A DNA stretch of 64,000 nucleotides from Nostoc sp. CHAB 5834 (lineage in GTDB: Bacteria; Cyanobacteriota; Cyanobacteriia; Cyanobacteriales; Nostocaceae), in NCBI GenBank assembly GCA_020829485.1, contig JAIVFU010000001.1, positions 62,001 through 126,000 on the forward strand, in the 5' to 3' direction. Shown here one piece after another: positions 45,424-54,018 of the stretch. The notes under the pieces were generated by a model, which was not told the DNA's origin, ran no database searches, and saw nothing but the letters and a program-made list of their open reading frames with translations. A program made the position numbers and the translations under genes. How positions within the stretch are numbered: the first letter of the stretch is position 1; every line of letters starts with the position of its first letter.

Positions 45424-45772
45424 AGATAGCAAACCCAAAGTAGTTATAAACCTTTTTTGATGAGTGAATTTTAACTTTTTACTTTTGCCTTGCTGGGTGT
45501 ATTCTTTTCTCCGGCTTGGAGTAATTGCTGTGCGGTGTAAATATTTGAAACGACTTATGCATACAATAACTGATTTTTAATTTCATCAGCCGTTAGTGTA
45601 CTTACCAGAATGCCATTCACTCAAAATTTCCGGGTTACGGGTAACGTAGCGCCAGGAGGTTTCAGCAAACATATAACGAATCACTCAGCAGAACTAGCGT
45701 TGCCTTTAGTTTACCAATAGTTATGGTCAGCAGGAGGCTGGTGCGATCGCTAATTATTTTCTCGCCAAATAT
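45424..45772. other. Intergenic region with gene remnants
   Basis: 45742-45793 aligns without gaps to the 3' end of the S9 peptidase gene (43971-44022) at most positions (TTTCTCGCCAAATA, GGGAGATTT). On the minus strand about 45585-45680 reads RYMFAETSWRYVTRNP then EILSEWHSGKY, which looks like a protein fragment that I cannot assign. Confidence 0.5.
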
Positions 45773-46114
45773 TTAGGTGGGAGATTTTAACCTACTCTGA
45801 TGCTCAGACTCTTCCTTTTGCAACAGGAAATCGAGATAATCTTGTAATTGTAACACCCTCGCTCCAGATAGCTGGCGTAACTTGGCTAAAATAATTTCTT
45901 CTTGCTGCAACTGAGCAATGGGGATAATTTGAGATGCTGGTACTTCAATCGTCACATAAGGCAAATCAAACCCTTCCAGACTATACCCGTCCTCTTCCCC
46001 TTCAGGCATGGGGTAATGTTCCACAATTGTTGCAACATTCCCTCGCTTGAGGTTGTATTCTGGTAAATCTTGTACTAAAGCAACTTGGGAGAATAACGGA
46101 TACTGTACCTTCAT
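45773..46114 (-). CDS. DUF4926-family antitoxin-like protein
   Basis: The 113-residue protein starts MKVQYPLFSQVALVQDLPEY, followed by LKRGNVATIVEHYP, EGEEDGYSLEGFDLPYVTIEVPASQI. I recognise DUF4926, a small SH3-like barrel family often placed next to a DUF6883 partner. Its start overlaps the stop of the DUF6883 gene (ATGA, 46114-46111), so they are coupled. The last residues (HQSRLKSPT) extend into the S9-peptidase remnant, suggesting that the 3' end was altered. Antitoxin status is inference from pairing. Confidence 0.75.
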   Translation of the reverse strand: MKVQYPLFSQVALVQDLPEYNLKRGNVATIVEHYPMPEGEEDGYSLEGFDLPYVTIEVPASQIIPIAQLQQEEIILAKLRQLSGARVLQLQDYLDFLLQKEESEHQSRLKSPT

Positions 46115-46443
46115 GGGTTGGCTCCTTGATCTGGCACTAAAGTGACAAATTTGGTTGTATCGTTTGCAACCATCCAAATGATTAAAATATTGAGTTCAAC
46201 GCCATTAATCCCTCGCAGACACGCTTGAATGGCATACTTCTGCCCATAGCGAGTTGTTTCGATATCCTCGGCAGGTTGCGTTAAAACTTGAGTGCGTAGA
46301 TCGAGTTCCAGTTGTTGCCAGTTATCTAGTGTGTACCCAGCCCTAGCCAGAAATTTAGATTTATCGTCTTTTGGCAACGGCACAAGCAGATACTTAATTA
46401 GCTTTTCTTCAGCGATTATTGCATCCTGCGGTAAAAAGACCAT
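46111..46443 (-). CDS. DUF6883-family protein, putative toxin partner
   Basis: This 110-residue protein has LPQDAIIAEEKLIKYLLVPLP near the start, KSKFLARAGYTLDNWQQLELDLR in the middle and TRYGQKYAIQACLRGING, then a hydrophobic strand (ELNILIIWMV). The layout matches DUF6883, small proteins related in fold to RNase-like toxin families and usually followed by DUF4926. It precedes DUF4926 with a 4-base overlap. Toxicity has not been shown as far as I know; the pairing is the main argument. Start ATG 46443 has no strong SD. Confidence 0.68.
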   Translation of the reverse strand: MVFLPQDAIIAEEKLIKYLLVPLPKDDKSKFLARAGYTLDNWQQLELDLRTQVLTQPAEDIETTRYGQKYAIQACLRGINGVELNILIIWMVANDTTKFVTLVPDQGANP

Positions 46444-46486
46444 CGGCTCATGGCATAAATTTTGGGTAGGAATTATTGACTACATT

Positions 46487-47257
46487 TTACTCTGAGACGC
46501 TGATCTTCTGCGTATTTGAGATATTGCTTTCTCCGGCGTTGAGTACTTGCTCTACAGTTAGCTGTAACTCTGGGAAAATAGTAGAAGCGATCGCACTGTT
46601 TCCTGTAAATCTGATTTCTTCATAAAACCCGTCAACTAATATCAGTACGGTAACTGTATTTATTTGTGGATCAACAATCCAATATTCAGCAATTCCCCTT
46701 GCAGCATACTCGGAACGTTTGTAGCGATAGTCTCGATCTTCGTTAGCTTTGCCAGGAGAAACTACTTCGACAACTAATGCTGGAGGTGGCATATCGAGAG
46801 TAATTGTGGATCGCGTTGCACCTTCTAAGGCTGTTACAAGTTCATCAGTCAGCACAACTAAGTCAGGAATGCGAGTTGTCGCACGAGAACCAGCAACAAC
46901 AATTTCAACTTTGTTACTTAACCGATTGAAGGGGACGAACTTGAGGAAATTTACCAGCAAAAATAGAGATATCTGGACATTTTTTGGGCTTTCGGGCGGT
47001 ATTGCAACTAACTCACCTGCTACTAGTTCATATTGGCTATCGGTGCGATCGTCATACTTTAAATATTCCTCAAGCGTTAGACGTTTGCCACGCTGTTGAA
47101 CCCGTTCAGTAGGTTTTCCGCCAACCCGCAGCAGTGCTTGTTTCATCTGTTCTTCAGTCACTTCTGGAATGTCAGAAAGATCAATGTCTTCATCTTGCAT
47201 TGCATTAATCCTATCCCAATCAGTTTGAGAGGCTTTGAAAGAAAATGAATTGCTCAC
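46487..47257 (-). CDS. Chimeric BrnA N-terminus fused to Uma2-family nuclease domain
   Basis: One uninterrupted 256-residue frame. Residues 1-49 (SQTDWDRINAMQDEDIDLSD, then IPEVTEEQMKQALLRVGGKP) are the N-terminal part of BrnA-type antitoxins; the C-terminal ribbon-helix-helix of BrnA is missing. From about residue 57 (RLTLEEYLKYDD, YELVAGELVAIPPES) to the end the protein is a complete Uma2 (DUF820) domain with PDLVVLTDE (Asp) and LVVEVVSP (Glu) of a PD-(D/E)XK site plus RYKRSEYAARGIAEYWIVDP. It overlaps the upstream brnT gene by 38 bases, the usual brnT-brnA arrangement. Whether the hybrid still neutralises BrnT, and whether Uma2 is active, is unknown. Confidence 0.88.
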   Translation of the reverse strand: MSNSFSFKASQTDWDRINAMQDEDIDLSDIPEVTEEQMKQALLRVGGKPTERVQQRGKRLTLEEYLKYDDRTDSQYELVAGELVAIPPESPKNVQISLFLLVNFLKFVPFNRLSNKVEIVVAGSRATTRIPDLVVLTDELVTALEGATRSTITLDMPPPALVVEVVSPGKANEDRDYRYKRSEYAARGIAEYWIVDPQINTVTVLILVDGFYEEIRFTGNSAIASTIFPELQLTVEQVLNAGESNISNTQKISVSE

Positions 47258-47495
47258 GTTTAGTTCCCTCCCTCATCGAAATGACACGAATTTCATCCCC
47301 AACTTCTGTATGGGCAATTACCACCACTCGCCCGCGCAATAATCCCAGTGTAATAAAGCGCTGTTCTCCATAAGCATAGCGCTCATCTTCAAACGTGAAT
47401 GTTGCACCTTCAAAAACTTGAGAAGCATCTACGAAATCAAACCCGTGTTTGCTCAAATTTGATTGCCGCTTATTTTCATCCCAAGTGAACTGCAT
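47220..47495 (-). CDS. brnT: BrnT-family toxin
   Basis: The 91-residue protein is a BrnT ribonuclease-like toxin: MQFTWDENKRQSNLSKHGFD, followed by VFEGATFTFEDERYAYGEQRF, GRVVVIAHTE, and IRVISMREGTKREQ with the catalytic-type arginines. BrnT blocks translation by cleaving RNA and is neutralised by BrnA encoded just downstream. Here the downstream gene is a BrnA N-terminus fused to Uma2. The start at ATG 47495 matches the family. Confidence 0.92.
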   Translation of the reverse strand: MQFTWDENKRQSNLSKHGFDFVDASQVFEGATFTFEDERYAYGEQRFITLGLLRGRVVVIAHTEVGDEIRVISMREGTKREQFIFFQSLSN

Positions 47496-47580
47496 CAGCC
47501 TACACCATGCTAAATTTTGAATTATTCAATACAAAATCCAAAATTCGTCAGTAGCAAAATACTATAACAGCACCACAAAG

Positions 47581-47864
47581 TCAGTAAACTTCATCATGAG
47601 TGCCAATATCAATTAGCAAAATTTCTTCTTTCCCAGATTCTATATTTTGCACGAAGTTAAAGACAATGCGACAATCATAGTCTACTGAACAGGCCCAAGC
47701 TCCAGACAGTTTGCCTTTAAGCTTATGGATCTGCAACAGTGGATCAAATGGATCGGCGGTTAGTAGTGCTAACCGCTCTTTAATCTCTCTTCTAATTCTG
47801 GCTGTCGTCTTACCAATCGCTTAAATGCTCGTTTAAACGATGATGCCAGAACTACAGTTCTCAC
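47581..47864 (-). pseudogene. RelE/ParE (YafQ-type) toxin, frameshifted
   Basis: GTG 47864 begins VRTVVLASSFKRAFKRLVRRQPEL and continues as EERLKSG before TAG. Shifting the frame by one base at about 47787 restores the rest: IKERLALLTADPFDPLL, HKLKGKLSGAWACSVDYDCRI, then EILLIDIGTHDEVY and TGA 47581. This is a full YafQ/RelE-type mRNA interferase split by a single frameshift. Its start overlaps the antitoxin's stop (47861-47863). Confidence 0.85.
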
Positions 47865-48076
47865 TTGCGTAACTCATCCATTATTTGAGTAACTGTTCCA
47901 CGGAACACTTTACCCGCCTGGTATTCAACCTGTGCTTGAGCGATATTAGCAGCAATTTCAGAACGCCGCCGTTCTGCTAACCGATGACGTATCAGATCAA
48001 TTAGTGCTTTTTGTTCATCTACTGATAAATTCTCAATGCTTTCTAGAACTTGATCTAACCTGGAGACTGAGGTCAT
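47861..48076 (-). CDS. Antitoxin of RelE-type pair
   Basis: A 71-residue protein, MTSVSRLDQVLESIENLSVD, followed by QKALIDLIRHRLAERRRSEIAANIAQAQVEYQAGKVFRG and TVTQIMDELRK. It resembles small cyanobacterial antitoxins with a helical dimerisation region and a C-terminal toxin-binding tail. It overlaps the downstream frameshifted RelE-type toxin. With that toxin inactive it may be an orphan antitoxin. Confidence 0.72.
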   Translation of the reverse strand: MTSVSRLDQVLESIENLSVDEQKALIDLIRHRLAERRRSEIAANIAQAQVEYQAGKVFRGTVTQIMDELRK

Positions 48077-48120
48077 TATTTATTGTTACCTTGGTTGCAG
48101 TACATAACTATTACGTATGC

Positions 48121-49113
48121 CTAAAATTGCTGCAAAAATCGCAAATCACTAGCATACAAGCGACGAATATCATCGATTTGGTGTAACACCATTGCAAAGC
48201 GTTCTACACCAAAACCGGCAGCAAACCCAGTATAAACTTCTGGGTCATAACCCACAGACTTAAGTACATTTGGATCGACCATACCGCAGCCCATCACCTC
48301 TAACCAGCGCCCATTCCACTGCAAATCAACTTCAGCAGAAGGTTCGGTAAACGGGAAATAACTGGCGCGGAAGCGAATAGGTAAATCGCCAAATATTGCT
48401 TGTAAAAATACTTTAATTGTGCCTTTGAGGTCTGTAAACGTTAATCCCTCATCAATGGCTAAAAGTTCTATTTGATGGAAAACTGCTGAGTGAGTCGCAT
48501 CTACATTATCTCGCCGATAAACTCGCCCTGGAGCCACAACCCGTATCGGTGGTTCTTCTCTTTCCATGTAACGAATTTGCACTGACGATGTATGAGTCCG
48601 TAAAAGATTACCATCTGGCAGGTAGAAGGTATCCTGCATATCACGGGCGGGGTGGTCAGGCGGGGTATTAAGAGCCTCGAAATTATAGTAATCTGTTTCC
48701 ATCTCTGGGCCTTGAGCCAGGGTGTAGCCCATACCGACAAAAATATCTAGTGCCCGGTCGATAATACCATTGAGGGGATGAATGCGACCTTGGGGGCTGT
48801 AAATTCCCGGCATGGTTACATCGAGAGTTTCCGCCTCTAACTGTACGTGAATTTGTGCAGCTTCCAGGGCGATGCGTTGCTGGTCTAGACTAGTTTGCAA
48901 AGATTCTTTGACTGTATTGGCGATCGCTCCAATTTTTGGCCTCTCCTCTGCGCTCATCTGCCCCATACTTCGCAACAGTGCCCCCAGTTCCCCTTTTTTA
49001 CCCAGATAGTTAACTCTGAGTTCCTCTAGACGTTCTAGGGTGTCGGCGGCTGCGATCGCTTTTTCTCCTTCTTGGCGCAGTGCTAAAAGTTGAGCTTCTA
49101 AATTGCTAGTCAT
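48121..49113 (-). CDS. pheS: Phenylalanyl-tRNA synthetase alpha subunit
   Basis: The 330-residue catalytic subunit has the N-terminal coiled coil ([30 protein letters not shown], about 13-42), then class II motifs: motif 2 [13 protein letters not shown] and [12 protein letters not shown], and motif 3 [18 protein letters not shown]. It binds phenylalanine and the acceptor end of tRNA-Phe. Length and motifs are complete. The ATG at 49113 is provided by a TAATGAC heptamer run (49112-49146). PheT is at the other end of the window on the plus strand. Confidence 0.97.
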   Translation of the reverse strand: MTSNLEAQLLALRQEGEKAIAAADTLERLEELRVNYLGKKGELGALLRSMGQMSAEERPKIGAIANTVKESLQTSLDQQRIALEAAQIHVQLEAETLDVTMPGIYSPQGRIHPLNGIIDRALDIFVGMGYTLAQGPEMETDYYNFEALNTPPDHPARDMQDTFYLPDGNLLRTHTSSVQIRYMEREEPPIRVVAPGRVYRRDNVDATHSAVFHQIELLAIDEGLTFTDLKGTIKVFLQAIFGDLPIRFRASYFPFTEPSAEVDLQWNGRWLEVMGCGMVDPNVLKSVGYDPEVYTGFAAGFGVERFAMVLHQIDDIRRLYASDLRFLQQF

Positions 49114-49146
49114 TAGTTATTAGTCATTGGTCATTAGTCATTAGTC
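49109..49146. repeat. STRR, TCATTAG heptamer, abutting pheS start
   Basis: About five TCATTAG-type units flank the pheS start on the minus strand; the unit supplies the ATG. Confidence 0.85.
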
Positions 49147-49344
49147 TATATTCAAAAGCTGTAAGCTGCTCGATAAATCAACTTACACCTATGCCATCAA
49201 TATCAGCCAAAGGGGAGGTTTCTGACGAGGAATATTTAATTTTGAACTCTACCTTGTGGTACTAGTACAGCTTGGCATAAATCCAGGTAACATCTTAATA
49301 TCTAGCTAAAATACATCTAAATTTACTAGACAAGGAGCTGAAAG

Positions 49345-49387
49345 CCTCTTGTCAAAAGTAGGCAAACTTCCGCCACAGTCTACTAGT
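49345..49387. repeat. 43-bp dispersed repeat (reverse copy of 30738-30780)
   Basis: The complement reads ACTAGTAGACTGTGGCGG then AAGTTTGCCTACTTTTGACAAG and matches 30738-30780 at most positions. Confidence 0.7.
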
Positions 49388-49435
49388 GAGTGTGTATGGT
49401 TTTTTGCTGCTTGTGACCTCAGACATTGACAAATT

Positions 49436-49501
49436 GCTAATAACAAATAACAAATAACTAATGACCAACGACAAATGACAAATGACCAATGACAAATGAC
49501 T
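49436..49501. repeat. STRR, AATGACA heptamer, abutting surE start
   Basis: Units of AATAACA/AATGACA/AATGACC continue up to base 49501, directly before the surE ATG 49502. There is no SD between. Confidence 0.88.
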
Positions 49502-50299
49502 ATGAAATTACTAATTAGCAACGATGACGGCATTTTTGCCTTGGGGATTCGTACCCTAGCCAACTACTTGGCAGAGGCAGGTCATGATGTGAGTGTAGTT
49601 TGCCCAGATCGAGAGCGATCGGCAACTGGACACGGATTAACTCTACACCAACCCATTCGCGCCGAAATTGTTGAAGAGATTTTTCATCCTGCTGTCAAGG
49701 CTTGGGCTTGCGATGGTACGCCTTCAGATTGCGTCAAATTGGCGCTGTGGGCTTTGCTAGATACTCCCCCTGATTTAGTTCTCTCTGGCATTAATCAAGG
49801 TGCGAATTTGGGAACTGAAATCTTATATTCCGGCACTGTTTCGGCGGCAATGGAAGGTTTAATTGAAGGCATTCCCAGCGTAGCGCTGAGTCTTATTAGT
49901 CACACCTCTAAAGACTTTCAACCTGCTGCTAAGTTTGCCAAAATTCTCGTAGACCAGTTAGCCCAAAAACCCCTGCCGGATTTAATGTTGCTCAATGTCA
50001 ATATTCCTGCCCTTAAGTGGGAAGAAATTGCCGGAGTTACTCTTACCCGTCAAGGAGTGCGGCGTTACATTGATGTGTTTGATAAACGAGTTGATCCTCG
50101 TGGAAAAACGTACTATTGGTTAACCGGAGAGGTAATTGAAGATGTAGAACCCCCAACCGGATTAAATCTGCTTCATAATGTACCGTTAGATGTGCATGTT
50201 GTACGTAAAAACTACATCAGTATAACTCCGTTACAATACAATCTTACTTACGCAGATGGGCTAAATAAATTATCTGAGTGGGAATTCAATTTTCGGTGA
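49502..50299 (+). CDS. surE: 5'/3'-nucleotidase SurE (paralogue 2)
   Basis: The 265-residue SurE has [20 protein letters not shown], the [14 protein letters not shown] block, [11 protein letters not shown] and [25 protein letters not shown], then the C-terminal [22 protein letters not shown] dimerisation arm typical of full-length SurE. It hydrolyses nucleoside monophosphates and is classically linked to stationary-phase survival. It is longer and more canonical than the SurE at 5055-5735. ATG 49502 is chosen over an ATG two codons earlier that lies within the repeat. Confidence 0.95.
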   Translation: MKLLISNDDGIFALGIRTLANYLAEAGHDVSVVCPDRERSATGHGLTLHQPIRAEIVEEIFHPAVKAWACDGTPSDCVKLALWALLDTPPDLVLSGINQGANLGTEILYSGTVSAAMEGLIEGIPSVALSLISHTSKDFQPAAKFAKILVDQLAQKPLPDLMLLNVNIPALKWEEIAGVTLTRQGVRRYIDVFDKRVDPRGKTYYWLTGEVIEDVEPPTGLNLLHNVPLDVHVVRKNYISITPLQYNLTYADGLNKLSEWEFNFR

Positions 50300-50586
50300 A
50301 TCATTTGATTTATCAGGATAAAACTAGAATTATTTAAATGCATCAGAGAAAAATGTAGGCTATAACGTAGGGGCACTCTTGAAATAACCGATACACATCC
50401 ACCCGAAAAACTGAAAAATTTTACTTGAGAGTATTTCATTCACATTTACACAATCAGCCAGAAACAGGGTATGCTGTTTTACCAAGAAATCCTCCCAATA
50501 GCAGAATCGGTGAGACAGCATAAACTTAGACAAAATAAGTAGCAATTTTTTCACTTATCGCCCGCTCAGTCCAGCAAGCAATACCC
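50300..50586. other. Intergenic region without recognised features
   Basis: No repeat or gene stands out; a promoter for the MBL hydrolase probably lies here. Confidence 0.4.
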
Positions 50587-51483
50587 ATGTCTAGGATAGA
50601 GAATCAATTTACCGTACAATTTTGGGGCGTTCGCGGCAGCATCCCCAGCCCAGGGCCAAACACCGTTCGTTACGGCGGTAATACCCCTTGCATTTCAATG
50701 CAAGCGGGCGATAAACGCTTAGTTTTCGATGCTGGCACGGGACTACATGTTTTGGGGCAATCTTTGTTGCGCCAAATGCCGTTAGAAGCTCATATATTTT
50801 TTACCCATTCTCACTGGGATCACATGCAGGGTTTTCCCTTCTTTACCCCAGGATTTGTGAAGGGGAATGACTTTCATATCTACGGCGCGATCGCACCTGA
50901 TGGTTCTACCATAGAACAGCGCCTCAATGACCAGATGTTGCACCCGAACTTTCCCGTACCCTTGCAAATTATGCAAGCCAATTTAAGTTTTTACGACATT
51001 CGACCGGGGCAACCAATCCACATTGATGAAGTTACCGTAGAAACAGCACCTTTAAACCATCCAGGTGAAGCTGTCGGATACCGCGTCAACTGGCGTGGTG
51101 GTGCTGCTGCTTATATCACTGATACCGAACATTTTCCCGACCGACTCGATGATAATGTGCTGTGGCTAGCTCGGAATGCTGACATTCTGGTTTACGATTC
51201 CACTTACACAGACGAGGAATACTATTCGCCCAAATCCCCGAAAATTGGCTGGGGACATTCTACCTGGCAAGAAGCGGTGAAAGTGGCACAAGCTGCTAAC
51301 GTCAAAACTCTGGTGATTTATCACCACGACCCCGCACACGATGACGACTTTTTGGATTGTGTAGGGAAAGAAGCAGCTGCAAAATTTCCTGGGGCGATCA
51401 TGGCACGGGAAGGATTGGTACTTCAGATTCCCACCTCAGTTGTCTTATCAGAATCTTTTCCTGTTAGTAAGTTATCTACCTAA
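50587..51483 (+). CDS. MBL-fold metallo-hydrolase (PhnP-like)
   Basis: The 298-residue protein carries the metallo-beta-lactamase motif THSHWDHMQGFPF (HxHxDH, about 76-81), further metal ligands in ETAPLNHPGEAVGYR and ITDTEHFPDR, and YHHDPAHDDDFLD near the C-terminus. The N-terminal VRGSIPSPGPNTVRYGGNTPC with AGTGLHVLGQSL is typical of the phosphoribosyl 1,2-cyclic phosphate/cyclic nucleotide phosphodiesterase subgroup (COG1235). It should be a cytoplasmic Zn- or Mn-dependent phosphodiesterase; the substrate is not predictable. ATG 50587 begins MSRIENQF. Confidence 0.88.
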   Translation: MSRIENQFTVQFWGVRGSIPSPGPNTVRYGGNTPCISMQAGDKRLVFDAGTGLHVLGQSLLRQMPLEAHIFFTHSHWDHMQGFPFFTPGFVKGNDFHIYGAIAPDGSTIEQRLNDQMLHPNFPVPLQIMQANLSFYDIRPGQPIHIDEVTVETAPLNHPGEAVGYRVNWRGGAAAYITDTEHFPDRLDDNVLWLARNADILVYDSTYTDEEYYSPKSPKIGWGHSTWQEAVKVAQAANVKTLVIYHHDPAHDDDFLDCVGKEAAAKFPGAIMAREGLVLQIPTSVVLSESFPVSKLST

Positions 51484-51823
51484 AGATTGCGATCAGAGAA
51501 ATTGAAGATTTTAGATTAGATTGGTGATCAGAAGCTTTCAGCAGTCATTGGTCATTAGTCATTAGTCATTGGTCACTTGTACTGAGCGAACGCGAGTGCG
51601 TCTTTAAGAGTTGCCGTAAAGCCTGCGGCATAGATTCGCTTAGGGCGGAGCCTCTCCAAGAGTTGTATTGGTCATTAGTCATTAGTTATTTACAAAAGAC
51701 AAATGACAAATGACAAATGACAAATGACAAGTTGGTACTAGAAAAGCTGTCCTCCTGTCGGCGGTTTACCATAAGGTAGCTTCCTGCTGATAGCTAAAAT
51801 AAACCTAAAATCTCAAAATCCAA
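51484..51823. repeat. Intergenic region with several STRRs
   Basis: TCATTAG/TCATTGG units occur at 51546-51572 and 51669-51690, and AATGACA units at 51706-51731. Between them is a CGCGAGTGCGTC/GGCGGAGCCTCTCC palindromic element typical of Nostoc. Confidence 0.7.
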
Positions 51824-52876
51824 GTGCTAAATTTGTCTAAAAATGGGTGTTCTGTGTGGGTTGCTTCTTCAAGCGAAGGGCTGCTAACGCCGACTGCTGT
51901 TGCTCTTGGCAAGTTTGATGGTGTTCATCTTGGTCATCAAAGGGTAATTCAGCCAGTCTTGCACGCTGATGGTCAGTTGTCAGTAGCCAGTAGTCCGCAG
52001 TCAAAGGAAAATCAAGAATATATTTACTCAACAGTTGTCACCTTTGACCCCCATCCACAGGAATTTTTTACGGGACAGCCCCGGACTTTGTTAACGCCAC
52101 TGGATGAAAAAGTCCAACAATTGCGATCGCTTGGGGTAGAACAACTGGTATTACTACCCTTTGACAAAGAATTATCTGCTTTGACCCCTGAAGAATTCGT
52201 CCAAAAAATTCTTGTGCAACAACTGCGATGCCAGCAAATTAGCATCGGGCAGGATTTTTGTTTTGGCGAAAAGCGCAGTGGTACTGCCAAAGATTTGCAA
52301 TTAATCGCCGCCAAGCATAATATCCCCGTTACCATCGTTCCCTTACAAACTTATACAGGTAACTCGCCCACCGAAAGCAGTTGCGTCAGTACTAATCCGA
52401 CTCAGGATTCCCGCATTAGCACTTCATTAATTCGCCAAACCCTTGAGCAAGGTGACATCGAAAATGCAAATCTACTACTAGGACGCTCCTACACTCTCCT
52501 TGGTGTTGTCGTTCAAGGTCAACAATTGGGTAGAACAATTGGCTTTCCCACCGCCAACCTCCAACTACCAAAAGAAAAGTTTTTGCCCCGCCAAGGAGTT
52601 TACGCTGTCCGCATTTTTACTCTCAGTGAAACATCAGATGTTGCTCCTAGTGAAACCTTGGGCGTAATGAATATCGGTAAACGCCCAACTGTAAATGGTA
52701 CTTATTCATCTGCGGAAGTACATTTATTCGATTGGTCTGGTGATTTGTATGGCAAAAAACTGGCTGTGGAACTAGTGAAATTTTTGCGCCCTGAACAAAA
52801 ATTTGCTTCTCTAGAAGCCCTGAAAACACAAATTCAACTTGACTGTGTTGTTGCTAAAGAAGTTTTGAGTGTTTAG
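51824..52876 (+). CDS. ribF: Bifunctional riboflavin kinase/FMN adenylyltransferase
   Basis: The 350-residue protein has an N-terminal FMN adenylyltransferase domain (ALGKFDGVHLGHQRVI, FDPHPQEFF, GQDFCFGEKRSG, STSLIRQTLEQGDIENANLLLGR) and a C-terminal riboflavin-kinase domain (GRTIGFPTANLQL, GVMNIGKRPTVNG, VELVKFLRPEQKF). It makes FMN and FAD from riboflavin. Residues about 46-62 (HADGQLSVASSPQSKENQ) are an unusual insertion coded by TCAGTTGTCAGTAG-like heptamers in frame. The start is GTG 51824, without SD. It ends at the beginning of a heptamer stretch that leads to the MoxR gene. Confidence 0.94.
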   Translation: MLNLSKNGCSVWVASSSEGLLTPTAVALGKFDGVHLGHQRVIQPVLHADGQLSVASSPQSKENQEYIYSTVVTFDPHPQEFFTGQPRTLLTPLDEKVQQLRSLGVEQLVLLPFDKELSALTPEEFVQKILVQQLRCQQISIGQDFCFGEKRSGTAKDLQLIAAKHNIPVTIVPLQTYTGNSPTESSCVSTNPTQDSRISTSLIRQTLEQGDIENANLLLGRSYTLLGVVVQGQQLGRTIGFPTANLQLPKEKFLPRQGVYAVRIFTLSETSDVAPSETLGVMNIGKRPTVNGTYSSAEVHLFDWSGDLYGKKLAVELVKFLRPEQKFASLEALKTQIQLDCVVAKEVLSV

Positions 52877-52889
52877 TGGGAACAATAAA

Positions 52890-53001
52890 TAGGGCATGGG
52901 GCATTGGGCATGGGGGGCATTGGAAAAACTCTTCCTTTATCTGCCTCATCTCCCTATTCCCCATTCCCTCCCCATTCCCTATTCCCCACTCCCCGCACCG
53001 C
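52890..53001. repeat. STRR between ribF and moxR-type gene
   Basis: GGGCATTGGGCATGGGG units followed by CCCTATTCCCCATTCCC and CCCCACTCCCC units run to base 53001, abutting the ATG of the next gene. Confidence 0.85.
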
Positions 53002-53910
53002 ATGAGAGAAAAAATTGACGCTTTAACACAAAATCTGGCTCTTACCATCGTTGGCAAAGCTGAGGCAATACGTTTAGTGCTAGTAGCCTTGCTAGGTGGT
53101 GGTCATGCCCTGCTAGAAGATGTCCCTGGTGTTGGTAAAACCCTACTCGCTAAATCTCTAGCTCGTTCACTGGATGGTAAGTTTCAACGGCTACAATGTA
53201 CCCCCGATTTACTGCCAACTGATATTACTGGCACTAACATCTGGAACCCAAAAAGCGGCGAATTTACTTATCTTTCTGGGCCAATTTTTACCAATATTCT
53301 CCTAGCTGACGAAATTAACCGCGCTACACCCCGCACTCAGTCAGCTTTACTGGAAGTCATGGAAGAACATCAGGTAACAGTTGATGGTGTCTCTCGTGCA
53401 GTTCCCCAGCCCTTTTTTGTCATTGCTACTCAAAACCCGATTGAGTATCAAGGTACTTTTCCGCTACCGGAAGCACAAATGGATCGGTTCATGTTGTCGC
53501 TGAGTTTGGGCTATCCTTCCGAGGCAGAAGAACTCCTTATGCTGCAAAATCTCCAAAATGGTGTGAAGGTTGCTGATTTGCAGCCTTGTATTACCTTGGC
53601 AGAAGTACAGGAATTGCGTTACCTCTGCTCTCAAGTAAAAGTAGCACCCTCGTTGCAACAGTATATCCTCGAATTGGTGCGAGTAACCCGGCAAGATGAG
53701 GAAATAGCTCTTGGGGTTAGTCCGCGTGGCACATTAGCATTACAACGGGCTACCCAAGCGCTAGCTTTTCTCTTAGGGCGTGATTATGCCATTCCCGATG
53801 ATGTGAAATTTCTCGTCCCTCATGTTCTTTGCCATCGCCTGATTCCTAGAGGTGGACGGAATGCAAGAACTGTTGTTGAGCGACTATTGCGATCGGTTTC
53901 TATTCCTTAA
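53002..53910 (+). CDS. MoxR-family AAA+ ATPase
   Basis: The 302-residue protein has Walker A EDVPGVGKTLLAKSLA, pore-loop region, Walker B ILLADEINRATPRTQSALLEVMEE, sensor 1 ATQNPIEYQGTFPLPEAQMDRF, and the lid domain SPRGTLALQRATQALAFL. MoxR ATPases act as chaperones for maturation of partner proteins, often with VWA and DUF58 proteins; none of these is next door. ATG 53002 is the family start; the frame is open upstream only through repeat-derived sequence from 52876. Confidence 0.92.
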   Translation: MREKIDALTQNLALTIVGKAEAIRLVLVALLGGGHALLEDVPGVGKTLLAKSLARSLDGKFQRLQCTPDLLPTDITGTNIWNPKSGEFTYLSGPIFTNILLADEINRATPRTQSALLEVMEEHQVTVDGVSRAVPQPFFVIATQNPIEYQGTFPLPEAQMDRFMLSLSLGYPSEAEELLMLQNLQNGVKVADLQPCITLAEVQELRYLCSQVKVAPSLQQYILELVRVTRQDEEIALGVSPRGTLALQRATQALAFLLGRDYAIPDDVKFLVPHVLCHRLIPRGGRNARTVVERLLRSVSIP

Positions 53911-54018
53911 AGATAACTGTTGCTTTTAAGCTTTTACTTAATTGCTTTCTCTTGAAAATGCTACTAACAGATGGTAGAACTGTTGGCAGCTTTTTCGGTA
54001 GTTGTCTAAAAGAGGCAG

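Noticed and set aside
52876..53001. Extended MoxR N-terminus (42 residues)
   Set aside because: The extension is encoded by heptamer repeats and lacks family similarity.
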